Of a stretch of 51,978 nucleotides of DNA, positions 35,228 to 43,900 are shown piece after piece. Each line of letters begins with the position of its first letter. Position 1 is the stretch's first letter. Source of the stretch: JAIKWW01 sp052169645 (lineage in GTDB: Bacteria; Bacillota; Clostridia; Peptostreptococcales; Anaerovoracaceae); assembly GCA_052169645.1 (NCBI GenBank), contig JBQNCA010000012.1, positions 1 through 51,978 on the forward strand, read 5' to 3'. Both the position numbers and the translations under genes were made by a program. The notes under the pieces were generated by a model. That model was not told the DNA's origin and searched no databases. It saw nothing but the letters and a program-made list of their open reading frames with translations.

Positions 35228-35263
35228 TTGATATACTATTCTATAAGTGTAAAATGTTTTACA
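35228..35263 (+). promoter_or_regulatory. ireB promoter with palindrome over the -10
   Basis: TTGATA (35228-35233), 16 bases, TAAAAT (35250-35255). TGTAAAATGTTTTACA (35248-35263), two 7-bp arms around TG, covers the -10 hexamer and could be an operator. It is one base short of the GlnR/TnrA spacing. Confidence 0.55.
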
Positions 35264-35332
35264 TAAATTGCATTTACGCCTTATATGAATCTGTTTCATA
35301 TGACGATATGTAAAAAGAAAGGCGGTATGTCT

Positions 35333-35581
35333 ATGGATAAAAATACAATATTGTTTACCAGCCCTGAAAAGGTCAGAAACCGTGAAATTGAAGAGGTTCT
35401 CAACAATGTATATAATGCGCTTGAAGAAAAAGGCTACGAAGCCCTTGATCAGATGGTCGGATACATACTTTCCGGAGATCCTTCATATATAACAGCTCAC
35501 AAAAATGCTCGAAATCTGATTCGTCAGATTGAACGTGACGATCTTGTGGAAGCGTTACTTAAGAACTTTCTCGATAAATAA
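35333..35581 (+). CDS. ireB: IreB family regulatory phosphoprotein (UPF0297)
   Basis: An 82-residue protein starting at ATG 35333 (AAAGGCGG about seven bases upstream; ATG 35327 is too close to it). The sequence TILFTSPEKVRNREIEEVLNNVY is typical of UPF0297, followed by YILSGDPSYITAHKNARNLIR. In Enterococcus, IreB is phosphorylated by the PASTA kinase IreK and affects cephalosporin resistance. It sits between alaS and ruvX as in other Firmicutes, with its own promoter and terminator. Confidence 0.93.
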   Translation: MDKNTILFTSPEKVRNREIEEVLNNVYNALEEKGYEALDQMVGYILSGDPSYITAHKNARNLIRQIERDDLVEALLKNFLDK

Positions 35582-35589
35582 GCTTTTTT

Positions 35590-35619
35590 ATGCCCGGGTT
35601 TTAAGCTCGGGCATTTTTA
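35590..35619 (+). terminator. Intrinsic terminator after ireB
   Basis: ATGCCCGGGT (35590-35599) pairs with GCTCGGGCAT (35605-35614), including G-U pairs, followed by TTTTT. Since ruvX follows on the same strand, readthrough or a separate promoter is needed. Confidence 0.85.
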
Positions 35620-35627
35620 TAGAAATA

Positions 35628-35696
35628 AATAGTGTGAAAAATGATTTTCACTATTTGTGCCGTCTGCCAACGACAGCGGAATGGAGATTAATAATT
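35628..35696 (+). repeat. Repeated leader element, copy 3 (before ruvX)
   Basis: AATAGTG-TG-AAAA / TTTTCACTATT (35628-35655) forms a stem with a two-base bulge. A second stem follows, CCG-T-CTG / CAGCGG (35660-35679). Then GGAATGGAGATTAATAATT leads to the ruvX ATG. It closely resembles the hisD copy in its first half and the hisI copy in its second. Confidence 0.6.
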
Positions 35697-36134
35697 ATGA
35701 AAGCAATTGCATTGGATGTGGGTGACAAAACTATAGGAGTTGCAGTAAGCGATGCACTTATGATGACAGCCAACGGTATTACAACCATAGAGCGGATAGG
35801 TATTCGCAAGGATGCCGACAAGGTTCTGAATATGGTAAAAGAATACGAATGTAATATTATAGTCATTGGACTGCCTTTAAATCTTGACGGCAGCGACAGT
35901 GTACAAACCGGGAAGGTTCGTGATTTCCGTCAGATGCTCGAAAATAAAATGAAAAGTACCGCAATAAAAAATATAGAAATAGTATATCAAGATGAACGTT
36001 TTACTACTAAAATAGCAGAAAATATTCTTATAGAGGCGGATGTATCACGCAAGAAGAGAAAGAACGTTATAGATAAGCAGGCAGCCGTTGTAATACTTCA
36101 AAGCTATCTGGACTCACAAATACATAATATATAA
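35697..36134 (+). CDS. ruvX: Holliday junction resolvase-like protein RuvX/YqgF
   Basis: A 145-residue RNase H-fold protein from ATG 35697, which has GGAG ten bases upstream. The open frame extends upstream but its codons cover the terminator and leader. Motifs: KAIALDVGDKTIGVAVSD with the first catalytic Asp, VIGLPLNLDGSDS, VYQDERFTT and the C-terminal KQAAVVILQSYLD. The family acts in 16S rRNA 5'-end processing and has been proposed as a resolvase. Usual partner of ireB and alaS. Confidence 0.94.
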   Translation: MKAIALDVGDKTIGVAVSDALMMTANGITTIERIGIRKDADKVLNMVKEYECNIIVIGLPLNLDGSDSVQTGKVRDFRQMLENKMKSTAIKNIEIVYQDERFTTKIAENILIEADVSRKKRKNVIDKQAAVVILQSYLDSQIHNI

Positions 36135-36526
36135 AGCTATATTAAAAAATATATAAAGTTTAAATTGGTAACGATAATTAAAATTGATAAAAGAGTCGAT
36201 TAGACAGGTAACGGTTTATATATCTAATCTGTCAGTCTTAACTATTCCTAAAATATAAATTTTCGGAATAGTTGTAATGCTGAATATCGTATGCTGTGAA
36301 TTATGCTGTCTACGTTCTTATAATACAAGAACTTTGCAGTTTGTACATAGATAATTGATTACGATAATTGATTTTGCCGTAATAAAACTGACCTCCTTAA
36401 TCCGTATTATCGAATTTTGGAGGTCAGCTCATATTTTTTTTATTAAAATGTTGCTACAGTTTTTATCATATAAGCTTTATTTCACTTAATAGCAGTTATA
36501 ATCATTTAATCGAATTTTATTGGAAG
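36135..36526. other. 392-base gap between convergent ruvX and panB
   Basis: No gene is evident. It holds a strong hairpin AACTATTCC/GGAATAGTT (36240-36273) with an inner AAAAT/ATTTT stem, a smaller GTTCTT/AAGAAC hairpin (36314-36332), and the terminator described separately. GATTAG/CTAATC and GACAG/CTGTC between about 36195 and 36235 are mutually exclusive pairings. Confidence 0.5.
36388..36441. terminator. Bidirectional terminator between ruvX and panB
   Basis: CTGACCTCC (36388-36396) pairs with GGAGGTCAG (36419-36427), loop of 22 bases. A run of eight or more T follows on the plus strand and TTTTATT on the minus strand, so it can serve both converging transcripts. Confidence 0.65.
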
Positions 36527-37354
36527 CTATAAATTTTTCAAATCTTCGTCCGTAACTCCTCCGAAGCTTTTTTCTTCAGTAGGAAATACGCCTGATTTTA
36601 CTTCCGATATATACTCACTTATACCTTCAACTATTTCATTACCGAGATTACGATATACCTTTACAAACTTAGGAACAAACTTATCGAACAATCCGAGTAA
36701 ATCATGATATACCAGCACCTGTCCGTCACATTTGTTGCCGGCACCTATACCTATGGTAGGAACGGTTAATCTCTTGGAAATTAATCCTGCAAGCTTTCCG
36801 GGGATACATTCGAGAACTATCATACATGCCCCTGCACGTTCTGCAGCTAAAGCATCCTCCAAAACTTCTTTTGCAGCATCACCCTTGCCTTGAACCTTAA
36901 ATCCGCCAAGCATAGCAGTAGTTTGAGGGGTAAGCCCTACGTGTCCGACTACGGGGATTCCTGCATTCGTTACAGCACGTATAATATGCTCCATGCGCTT
37001 TCCGCCTTCAAGCTTAACGGCATCACAGCGAGCTTCTTTCATACACCTGACTGCATTAGCTACTGCAAGCTCCTCGGATATCTGATATGAGCCGAACGGT
37101 AAATCGGTGATTACAAAGGTATCGGGAGCACCTTTTACTACAGCCTTTGTATGATGAATCATGGATTCCATAGTAGCCGATACCGTTTCATCATCTCCAA
37201 GCATCACCATTTGTAAAGAATCTCCCACAAGTATAGTATCTATACCTGCTTTCTCTGCTAACATAGCTCCTGAATAATCGTATGCCGTTACCATTGTGAT
37301 TTTTTCACCGTCAGCCTTCATCGACTGCAGTGAAACAGTTGTTTTCTTTGACAT
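36527..37354 (-). CDS. panB: 3-methyl-2-oxobutanoate hydroxymethyltransferase
   Basis: A 275-residue PanB. Motifs: MVTAYDYSGAMLAEKAGID, ILVGDSLQMVMLG (metal-binding Asp), VKGAPDTFVITDLPFG, AVKLEGG, VVGHVGLTPQT and IGIGAGNKCDGQVLV. It makes ketopantoate from ketoisovalerate and methylene-THF for pantothenate. panC and panD do not follow. It lies 93 bases after the cyclodeaminase-like gene on the same strand; both use C1-folate chemistry, so an operon is plausible. GGAGG precedes the start, itself preceded by a hairpin (37371-37395). Confidence 0.95.
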   Translation of the reverse strand: MSKKTTVSLQSMKADGEKITMVTAYDYSGAMLAEKAGIDTILVGDSLQMVMLGDDETVSATMESMIHHTKAVVKGAPDTFVITDLPFGSYQISEELAVANAVRCMKEARCDAVKLEGGKRMEHIIRAVTNAGIPVVGHVGLTPQTTAMLGGFKVQGKGDAAKEVLEDALAAERAGACMIVLECIPGKLAGLISKRLTVPTIGIGAGNKCDGQVLVYHDLLGLFDKFVPKFVKVYRNLGNEIVEGISEYISEVKSGVFPTEEKSFGGVTDEDLKNL

Positions 37355-37370
37355 TTTAACCTCCGTCTGT

Positions 37371-37395
37371 ATGACGCTGACCTTTCAGCTGTCAT
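37371..37395 (-). promoter_or_regulatory. Hairpin in the panB leader
   Basis: ATGACGCTGA (37371-37380) and TCAGCTGTCAT (37385-37395) pair over ten positions with one bulged T and a CCTT loop, directly before the panB ribosome site. No T run follows on the minus strand, so termination is unlikely. Confidence 0.4.
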
Positions 37396-37447
37396 CATCT
37401 TATAAGTTAACTGTAAATTTTTTTTGAAAACCGCTTCATAAATTTAA

Positions 37448-38074
37448 TCAGAAGCAAGCTTTTTCAACACGGTCATATGTAATTTTTGCAAGATGCTCGC
37501 CAGCATCCGTAGAAGTATTCAATTGTCGATAAAGTGCTGCTTTTAATTCCGGATCTTTCATACTTTTAATATTTATAAGGGCATTCAGCCTTGCACCTTT
37601 AAGTGCTGCAAGACATAAGGCAGTGCCGGTACCTGCATCCGTAATCAAATTCTTATTTCCTATTAGAGAATAGCTGTCCAACAGCTTTAAAGCTTTTAAA
37701 CAAGCCTCGACTATCATAATAGGAGCTTGAGCGGCACTATGTAAGGCATTCTGTATTTTTTCGCTTCGATAGAGATTTTCTTCTTCCGTTCCTTTAGGTA
37801 TTTTATAAGCTTCAGAGAGCTTGCTGAACGACTCAATATCCAAGCGGACGAGATATCGGAATTCGTTTATAAGTTCCCCCGATTTAAAAAGAAGCTCTGA
37901 TATTTCATTTTCGTATTGCTCGTAACCTTTTTTACCTGTAGTCAATTCTCCTACCATTGACCCCAAAGCCATGCCTATTGCAGCGGTAAGAGCGGAAGCA
38001 CTTCCTCCTCCGGGAACCGGAGCCGAAGATGCAAGTTCGTCTATAAATATATTACAACTTTTATCCAACATCAT
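37448..38074 (-). CDS. fchA: Formiminotransferase-cyclodeaminase-like protein (cyclodeaminase/cyclohydrolase family)
   Basis: A 208-residue helical protein of the FTCD_C family: FIDELASSAPVPGGGSASALTAAIGMALGSMV holds the signature glycine-rich folate-binding motif, with SLIGNKNLITDAGTG and ALKGARLNALINI near the end. Homologues deaminate 5-formimino-THF or hydrolyse methenyl-THF. Clostridial FchA has this size and links C1 metabolism to amino-acid or purine fermentation. No formiminotransferase domain and no fhs gene are present nearby. Upstream lies the 6S RNA gene, and panB follows. Confidence 0.88.
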   Translation of the reverse strand: MMLDKSCNIFIDELASSAPVPGGGSASALTAAIGMALGSMVGELTTGKKGYEQYENEISELLFKSGELINEFRYLVRLDIESFSKLSEAYKIPKGTEEENLYRSEKIQNALHSAAQAPIMIVEACLKALKLLDSYSLIGNKNLITDAGTGTALCLAALKGARLNALINIKSMKDPELKAALYRQLNTSTDAGEHLAKITYDRVEKACF

Positions 38075-38123
38075 TTATCTCCTGCTTTTAATACCTCCTG
38101 AACGAAGCTGAAAGCTCAGCCTT

Positions 38124-38310
38124 AAAAAAATATCCCAAAATGCCGTCTGATTACTAATTCACGCCCTATTTATAATAGGTGGGTATCCTGCTTCTCATTC
38201 TGCAGTCCTCCAATTAAAGAGGCATAACATATTGAGATATAGACCCGAATTCCCGTGAAAGCAATGTAGGTTAAATTACATAATCATAACGCACATCTTA
38301 GGATACTTCT
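38124..38310 (-). ncRNA. ssrS: 6S RNA
   Basis: About 187 bases. The 5' segment GTATCCTAAGATG (from 38306 downward) pairs over 13 positions with CATTTTGGGATAT at the 3' end, which runs into seven T. The next bases, GATGTGCG at the 5' side and CAGACGGCAT at the 3' side, match the conserved closing-stem bases of E. coli 6S RNA. A central bubble, the TTCACG/CGTGAA stem, a CCTATT/AATAGG hairpin in the 3' strand of the bubble, and terminal stems (CCTC/GAGG, CTGC/GCAG) complete the open-promoter-like shape. A -10-like TAAAAT (38319-38324) is correctly placed. 6S RNA binds the sigma-A holoenzyme in stationary phase. Confidence 0.78.
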
Positions 38311-38384
38311 TAAAACATATTTTACACCAAATTCAATGATAATTGGTATATTTTCAACATATTTCTTTAATTTAAATTTTAAAC

Positions 38385-39113
38385 TTATTCTTCATCAAAA
38401 TCAATAGAGCAATTCGTAGTTACTTTCTGGACATCATCATTGTCTTCAAGATCCGCTATAAGCTTCTTTAAAGACTTGATATCGGATTCACTCTCAGGGT
38501 TTGATTCCATCGACGGCAGATATTCTATATCAGCTTCAATAAATTCATATCCCGCGCTGCGTAAAGCCTCGTTTACAGCATTGAAATCTTCTACTGTAGT
38601 ATAAATTTCATAGGAATCTTCAAGAGTCTGCATATCCTCCATTCCGGCTTCCATACCTGCTTCCATTAAAGCATCTTCATCTATTTCATCTGTTTTTTCT
38701 ATGATAATCAAACCTTTTCGTTCAAACATATAGGAAACGCATCCCGGTTTTCCCAAATTTCCGTTATGCTTGTCAAAAGCATGCTTTACAAAGGCTGTAG
38801 TTCTATTATTGTTGTCGGTGAGTACATCCACAATAACAGCCACACCGCCGGGACCGTAGCCTTCAAAAGAACCTTCTACAAGAGATTCACCGCCTAATTC
38901 ACCGGTACCCTTTTTGATTGCATTATTTATTTTATCATTAGGCATATTGATGCTCTTTGCTCTGTCTATTGCATGCTTGAGAGCAACGTTGTATTCAGGA
39001 TCTCCGCCCGCCTTGGCTGCAACGGTTATTACTCTGGCATATTTTGTAAAAAGAGCTCCTCTTTTAGCATCCTGTGCCGCTTTTCTTCCTGCTATAGTAC
39101 CATGTCTACCCAT
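38385..39113 (-). CDS. yebC: YebC/PmpR family protein
   Basis: A 242-residue YebC: MGRHGTIAGRKAAQDAKRGALFTKYARVI opens with the family signature; DNNRTTAFVKHAFDKHNGNLG and GCVSYMFERKG follow. The family was described as transcriptional regulators; members have also been linked to relief of ribosome stalling at proline stretches. AAGGAGT precedes the start and a good promoter lies upstream. The 6S RNA gene is 74 bases downstream on the same strand. Confidence 0.94.
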   Translation of the reverse strand: MGRHGTIAGRKAAQDAKRGALFTKYARVITVAAKAGGDPEYNVALKHAIDRAKSINMPNDKINNAIKKGTGELGGESLVEGSFEGYGPGGVAVIVDVLTDNNNRTTAFVKHAFDKHNGNLGKPGCVSYMFERKGLIIIEKTDEIDEDALMEAGMEAGMEDMQTLEDSYEIYTTVEDFNAVNEALRSAGYEFIEADIEYLPSMESNPESESDIKSLKKLIADLEDNDDVQKVTTNCSIDFDEE

Positions 39114-39159
39114 TTTAATTATTACTCCTTGTTAATATATATATTTTTTAACGTCGCAA

Positions 39160-39188
39160 AGTATAACACATATTTTATTACAATTCAA
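39160..39188 (-). promoter_or_regulatory. Promoter of yebC
   Basis: On the minus strand TTGAAT (39188-39183), 17 bases, TATACT (39165-39160) preceded by TGT, an extended -10. Confidence 0.75.
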
Positions 39189-39225
39189 ATGAATATGGTA
39201 AAATGTACCTAAAATGCAGCTTTTA

Positions 39226-40584
39226 TCAATTTCTTAATGAATGCAACGGTGCCGGAATCCTTCCTCCTCTATCGACAAATTCCTCGCATGAGAATTTGCT
39301 CACAGGCATTACAGGTGCGGTTCCGAGCAATCCTCCGAGTTCTATGGAATCTCCTACTTCTTTGCCGACAACCGGAATAATTCTTACAGCCGTTGTTTTA
39401 TTGTTAATAACTCCTATGGCAGCTTCATCAGCTATGATACCGGAAATTGTAGCTGCAGAGGTATTCCCCGGAACGGCAATCATATCAAGTCCTACGGAGC
39501 ATACACAGGTCATAGCTTCAAGCTTTTCTATTGTAAGAGCGCCTGAACGTGCAGCCGCTATCATCCCTTCATCTTCGCTCACAGGTATAAATGCCCCGCT
39601 AAGACCTCCTACATGCGATGAAGCCATTATACCGCCTTTCTTTACAGCATCGTTCAGCATGGCAAGCGCAGCTGTAGTTCCGGGAGCACCGCAGCTTTCA
39701 AGACCTATTTCTTCAAGAACCCTTGCTATGGAATCCCCTACGGACGGAGTAGGCGCAAGCGACAGATCGACAATACCGAAAGGCATATTGAGACGTTTTG
39801 AAGCTTCACTGGCTACAAGCTGTCCCATACGAGTGACTTTGAACGCAGCTTTTTTAATCGTATCGGCTACAACGTCAAACGGCTCGCCTTTACAGCCTTC
39901 AAGTGCAACCTTTACTACTCCGGGTCCGCTTACTCCTACATTTATAACCGTATCCGGTTCGCCCACACCGTGAAAAGCTCCTGCCATAAACGGATTGTCC
40001 TCGACAGCATTGGCAAAAACAACAAGCTTTGCACAGCCTATTGCATCACGATCCGCAGTAAGTCTGGCTGTTTCCAATACTGTTTCGCCCATAAGCTTAA
40101 CAGCATCCATATTGATACCTGCCTTTGTAGAGCCGACATTTACGGATGAACAAACTCGTTCTGTTTCACTCAATGCCTGAGGAATAGACTTTATCAGTAT
40201 ATCATCACCTTTAGTCATTCCCTTGTGAACCGGAGCCGAAAATCCGCCGATAAAATTGACACCTGTGGTCTCCGCCGCTTTATCAAGCATCTTGGCAAAT
40301 GTCGTATAATCCGTGTCCGTACTTGCCCCTGCAACAATCGAAATAGGAGTTACGGATATTCTTTTATTTATAATAGGAATACCGTACTCACGTTCAATTT
40401 CTTCGCCTACAGCAACAAGCCGTTCAGCCTTTCTTGTAATTTTATCATACATACGTTTACGGGCAATTTCACCGTCGGAATGAGCACAATCCAAAAGCGA
40501 TATTCCCATAGTAACAGTTCTTACATCCAGCTTCTCCTTTTCGAACATATGGAGAGTTTTCATTATATTATCTACGTTAATCAA
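39226..40584 (-). CDS. UPF0210 (DUF711, PFL-like) protein
   Basis: A 452-residue member of the UPF0210/DUF711 family, structurally related to pyruvate formate-lyase: RTVTMGISLLDCAHSDGE, GGFSAPVHKGMTKGDDILI, NVGSTKAGINMDAV, FHGVGEPDTVINVGVSGPG, GRIPAPLHSLRN at the C-terminus. The family has no proven reaction. It is almost always next to an ACT-domain UPF0237 gene, which here lies 45 bases upstream on the same strand. The start is at 40584. An operon of two is likely. Confidence 0.9.
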   Translation of the reverse strand: MINVDNIMKTLHMFEKEKLDVRTVTMGISLLDCAHSDGEIARKRMYDKITRKAERLVAVGEEIEREYGIPIINKRISVTPISIVAGASTDTDYTTFAKMLDKAAETTGVNFIGGFSAPVHKGMTKGDDILIKSIPQALSETERVCSSVNVGSTKAGINMDAVKLMGETVLETARLTADRDAIGCAKLVVFANAVEDNPFMAGAFHGVGEPDTVINVGVSGPGVVKVALEGCKGEPFDVVADTIKKAAFKVTRMGQLVASEASKRLNMPFGIVDLSLAPTPSVGDSIARVLEEIGLESCGAPGTTAALAMLNDAVKKGGIMASSHVGGLSGAFIPVSEDEGMIAAARSGALTIEKLEAMTCVCSVGLDMIAVPGNTSAATISGIIADEAAIGVINNKTTAVRIIPVVGKEVGDSIELGGLLGTAPVMPVSKFSCEEFVDRGGRIPAPLHSLRN

Positions 40585-40629
40585 AGCTGCAATCTCCTTA
40601 AAATGTATAGCTTAATCAAAGCACTTATT

Positions 40630-40902
40630 CTATATTTCGCTCATAGCGTTGAATACGCCCTCATGCTGAAGCTTTATGGTAACACCCATTTCCTCAGCTT
40701 TTTTATTCAAATGATTTTGAATATCTTCAAAGGAAATCGGAGATTTTGTCAAATCAGCTATCATTATCATTGTAAATATGCTGTCTTGCATAATAGTCTG
40801 ATTTATATCTAAAATATTAACACTATATTTTGCAAGAATCTCCGTAACCCCTGCAATTATTCCTACCTTATCTCTTCCTACAACTGTCAGTATTGCTTTC
40901 AT
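40630..40902 (-). CDS. ACT-domain protein (UPF0237)
   Basis: A 90-residue stand-alone ACT protein counted from 40902, giving MKAILTVVGRDKVGIIAGVTEIL, the usual start of the family, with AGGTGA upstream. The frame stays open to ATG 40932 (ten extra codons), also preceded by AAAGGAG, and the TGATGCT/AGCATCA hairpin lies between the two. ACT domains bind amino acids and regulate partners; the conserved partner is the UPF0210 protein downstream. The ligand is unknown. Confidence 0.88.
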   Translation of the reverse strand: MKAILTVVGRDKVGIIAGVTEILAKYSVNILDINQTIMQDSIFTMIMIADLTKSPISFEDIQNHLNKKAEEMGVTIKLQHEGVFNAMSEI

Positions 40903-40943
40903 TACTTCACCTGTGATGCTCCGCAGCATCATACTCCTTTCAA

Positions 40944-40982
40944 TTTTAATTAATTTTTATATATTTAATTAATTTTATATAA
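40944..40982. repeat. Tandem AT-rich direct repeat upstream of the ACT gene
   Basis: Two copies of about 19-20 bases of the form TTTTAATTAATTTTTATATA lie between the ACT gene and the activase gene. They may be a promoter-proximal UP-like element or just simple sequence. Confidence 0.4.
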
Positions 40983-40983
40983 A

Positions 40984-43900
40984 TTAATTATCCACTGATT
41001 TCAATTCTTTTTCAAGATTTTTATGAGCGGTTGCCATCATAAGCTTGATTCGATTTAACTGATTGACATTGCTTGCACCGGGATCATAATCAATAGCCAC
41101 AATGTTCGATTTCGGATTATGCTTTCGCAGCGGCTTTATCATGCCTTTTCCGGTAACATGGTTAGGCAGACATGCAAACGGTTGTAAACAAACAATATTC
41201 TCGACTCCGCTGTCTATCAGCTCGGTCATTTCTCCTGCAAGCAGCCATCCCTCGCCGCATTGGGTTCCCAATGAAGTCACAGCTTCCGCCTTTTGAGCAA
41301 TCTTATCAATGTGCATAGGAGGCATGAAGCGTCTACTTGCTTCAAGCTCTTTTGAAATCACATCTCTATAGTAATATATGACTTTCATTCCGATGCGCCC
41401 GACGGCATGACTCATATAAGATCCTGCCATTACCTCATAATTGAAATCGTTGTTTTTAAGATTGTACAGGAAAAAATCCAAGAGATCGGGAACAACAGCT
41501 TCTCCGCCTTCATCCTCTATAATCTTTACTATATCGTTATTTGCGTTCGGATGATATTTTACCAGTATCTCTCCGACGACACCAACCTTAGGCTTATTTA
41601 TATCAAGCAGGGGAATTTCATCAAATTCTCTTACTATCGCTTTTACGTTTTTCTTGAAAACGCTGCGCCTGAGATTTATGACATTCTGTCTGGCAATTTC
41701 ATTCCATTTATGATAAAGAGCGTCTACGCTGCCCGGCTCGGCTTCATACGGTCTTGTAGCATTTACCAGCCGCATAAACAGGTCTCCGTAAATTGTCGCA
41801 TATAAAACTCCTAAAACAAACTTAGGCGTAAATTTCATACCCGGATTCTTTTCAAGCCCAACATAATTCAGAGATACTACGGGAATCTGCTCCATATCGA
41901 GCTGCCTGAGAGCCTTTCTAAGCAGGGCTATGTAGTTGCTGGCACGACAGCCTCCTCCTGTCTGCGTCATTACGACGGCTGTTCGATTCAAATCAAACTT
42001 GCCGGATGTCAGTGCGCTGATTATCTGACCTAATGTAATTATTGTAGGATAGCATGCATCATTGTTTATATATTTTAAGCCCATCTCTACAGCCTGAGTA
42101 TCTACAGCCGGTAATACCACAGCATTGTAGCCCGCCTCTTTAAAGGCTGTTTCAAACAGGTCAAATTGAATGGGCGCCATTTGAGGAATTATAAGCGTAT
42201 ATTGTTTACTCATTTCCTTTGTAAACACAACTCTTTCAAATGCGGGAATTTCAGGTTTATGAGAAATTCCGTTTCTGTTGCGCTCTTCCAATGCGGCCTT
42301 CAATGATCTTATTCTGATTCTGGCTGCCCCGAGATTTGAACCTTCATCAATTTTTAAAACAGTATAAAGCTTATTGTGTGCTGTCAGTATTTCTTCAACT
42401 TCATCGGTTGTAACGGCATCCAAGCCGCAGCCGAACGAATTGAGCTGTATCAGATCTATATCATCTCTATGCCCTACAAAATCCGCAGCTTTATATAATC
42501 TGGTATGATACATCCACTGATCGAGAACTCTGATAGGTCTGTTCAGCTTTGCTCTGTCCGCCACGGAAGCTTCTGTAAGAATTGAAAATCCGAATGATTT
42601 TATCATCTGATCGATACCGTGGTTGATTTCCGGATCGAGATGATACGGTCTGCCGGCAAGAACTATCGCTCTGCCGTTATTTTTCTCAAGATCTGAAATT
42701 ATTTCATCAGCCTTGCTCTTTATATCATTTTTAAATTTTATATCCTCTGCACGAGCTGCTTTGAGAGCCTGCGATATTTCTTCCTTTAAAATCCCGTATT
42801 CTTTGAATTCTTCAAATAATCGCTCCGTCAACCGCTTGTCATCATGATACGGCAGGAAAGGATGCATAAATTTTATATGATATTCTGCAAGCAAATCATC
42901 CATATTACCTGCTATTACTTCCGGATACATTGCAACTATCGGACAGTTGTAATGATTATTCGCATTTTCATCCTCCATAAGTTCAAAATTGATACTTGGA
43001 TAAAAAACGGTTTTTACGCCGCTCTTTATAAGTGCTTTTATATGACCGTGTACAAGCTTTGCAGGATAACATGCCGTATCAGAGGAGATAGTTTCCATAC
43101 CGGATTCATACAGATCTTTTGATGAAGGCGGTGAAATTTCCACTCTGAATCCCAGATGTGTTAAGAAAGTAAACCAAAAAGGATAATTCTCATACATATT
43201 GAGAACACGAGGGATTCCTATTCTGCCGTATTTTGCCGCCACTTCAGGCAAAGGCTCATATCTGAACAGGCGTTCATATTTATATTTAAACAGATTATTT
43301 TCATCGTCATTATTCTTTTGTATTCCGGCACCTCGCTCACAGCGATTTCCTGTTATAAATTTACTTCCGTTGCCGAACTTGCTTATTGTGAGCTGACAAT
43401 TGTTTTCACATAATCCGCAGCGGGTATGCATATTATGCATTGTAAAGCTGTCCAGTTCGGTTGCTGAAATCACGGTCGATTTTCCTTCACCGCTATACCT
43501 CTCCATACCTATGAGCGCTGCTCCGTATGCTCCCATTATTCCGGAAATATCAGGCCGTACCACCTCTCTTCCGAGAATCTTTTCTATGCTGCGCAAAACT
43601 GCATCGTTAAGAAATGTTCCTCCCTGTACGATAATATTTTCACCGGCTTCTGAAACATCTCTAAGCTTTATTACTTTATATAATGCATTTTTTATAACCG
43701 AATAAGACAATCCTGCGGAAATGTCACCTATGGTTGCCCCTTCCTTTTGAGCCTGCTTGACTCTCGAATTCATAAAGACTGTACAGCGTGTTCCCAAGTC
43801 CACAGGCTCCTTTGAATCCAAAGCCTCTTCGGCGAAATCCGTAACGCTGAGATTTACCGATTTTGCGTATGTTTCAATAAACGAACCACATCCCGAGGAG

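Noticed and set aside
38124..38310. Tetrahydrofolate riboswitch before fchA
   Set aside because: The sequence does not show the THF riboswitch core, and the T run follows a long end-to-end stem as in 6S RNA rather than a compact terminator.
39203..39973. 256-aa open frame on the plus strand
   Set aside because: It is antisense to the well-supported UPF0210 gene and its Ser/Pro/Ala-rich sequence is typical of a shadow frame.
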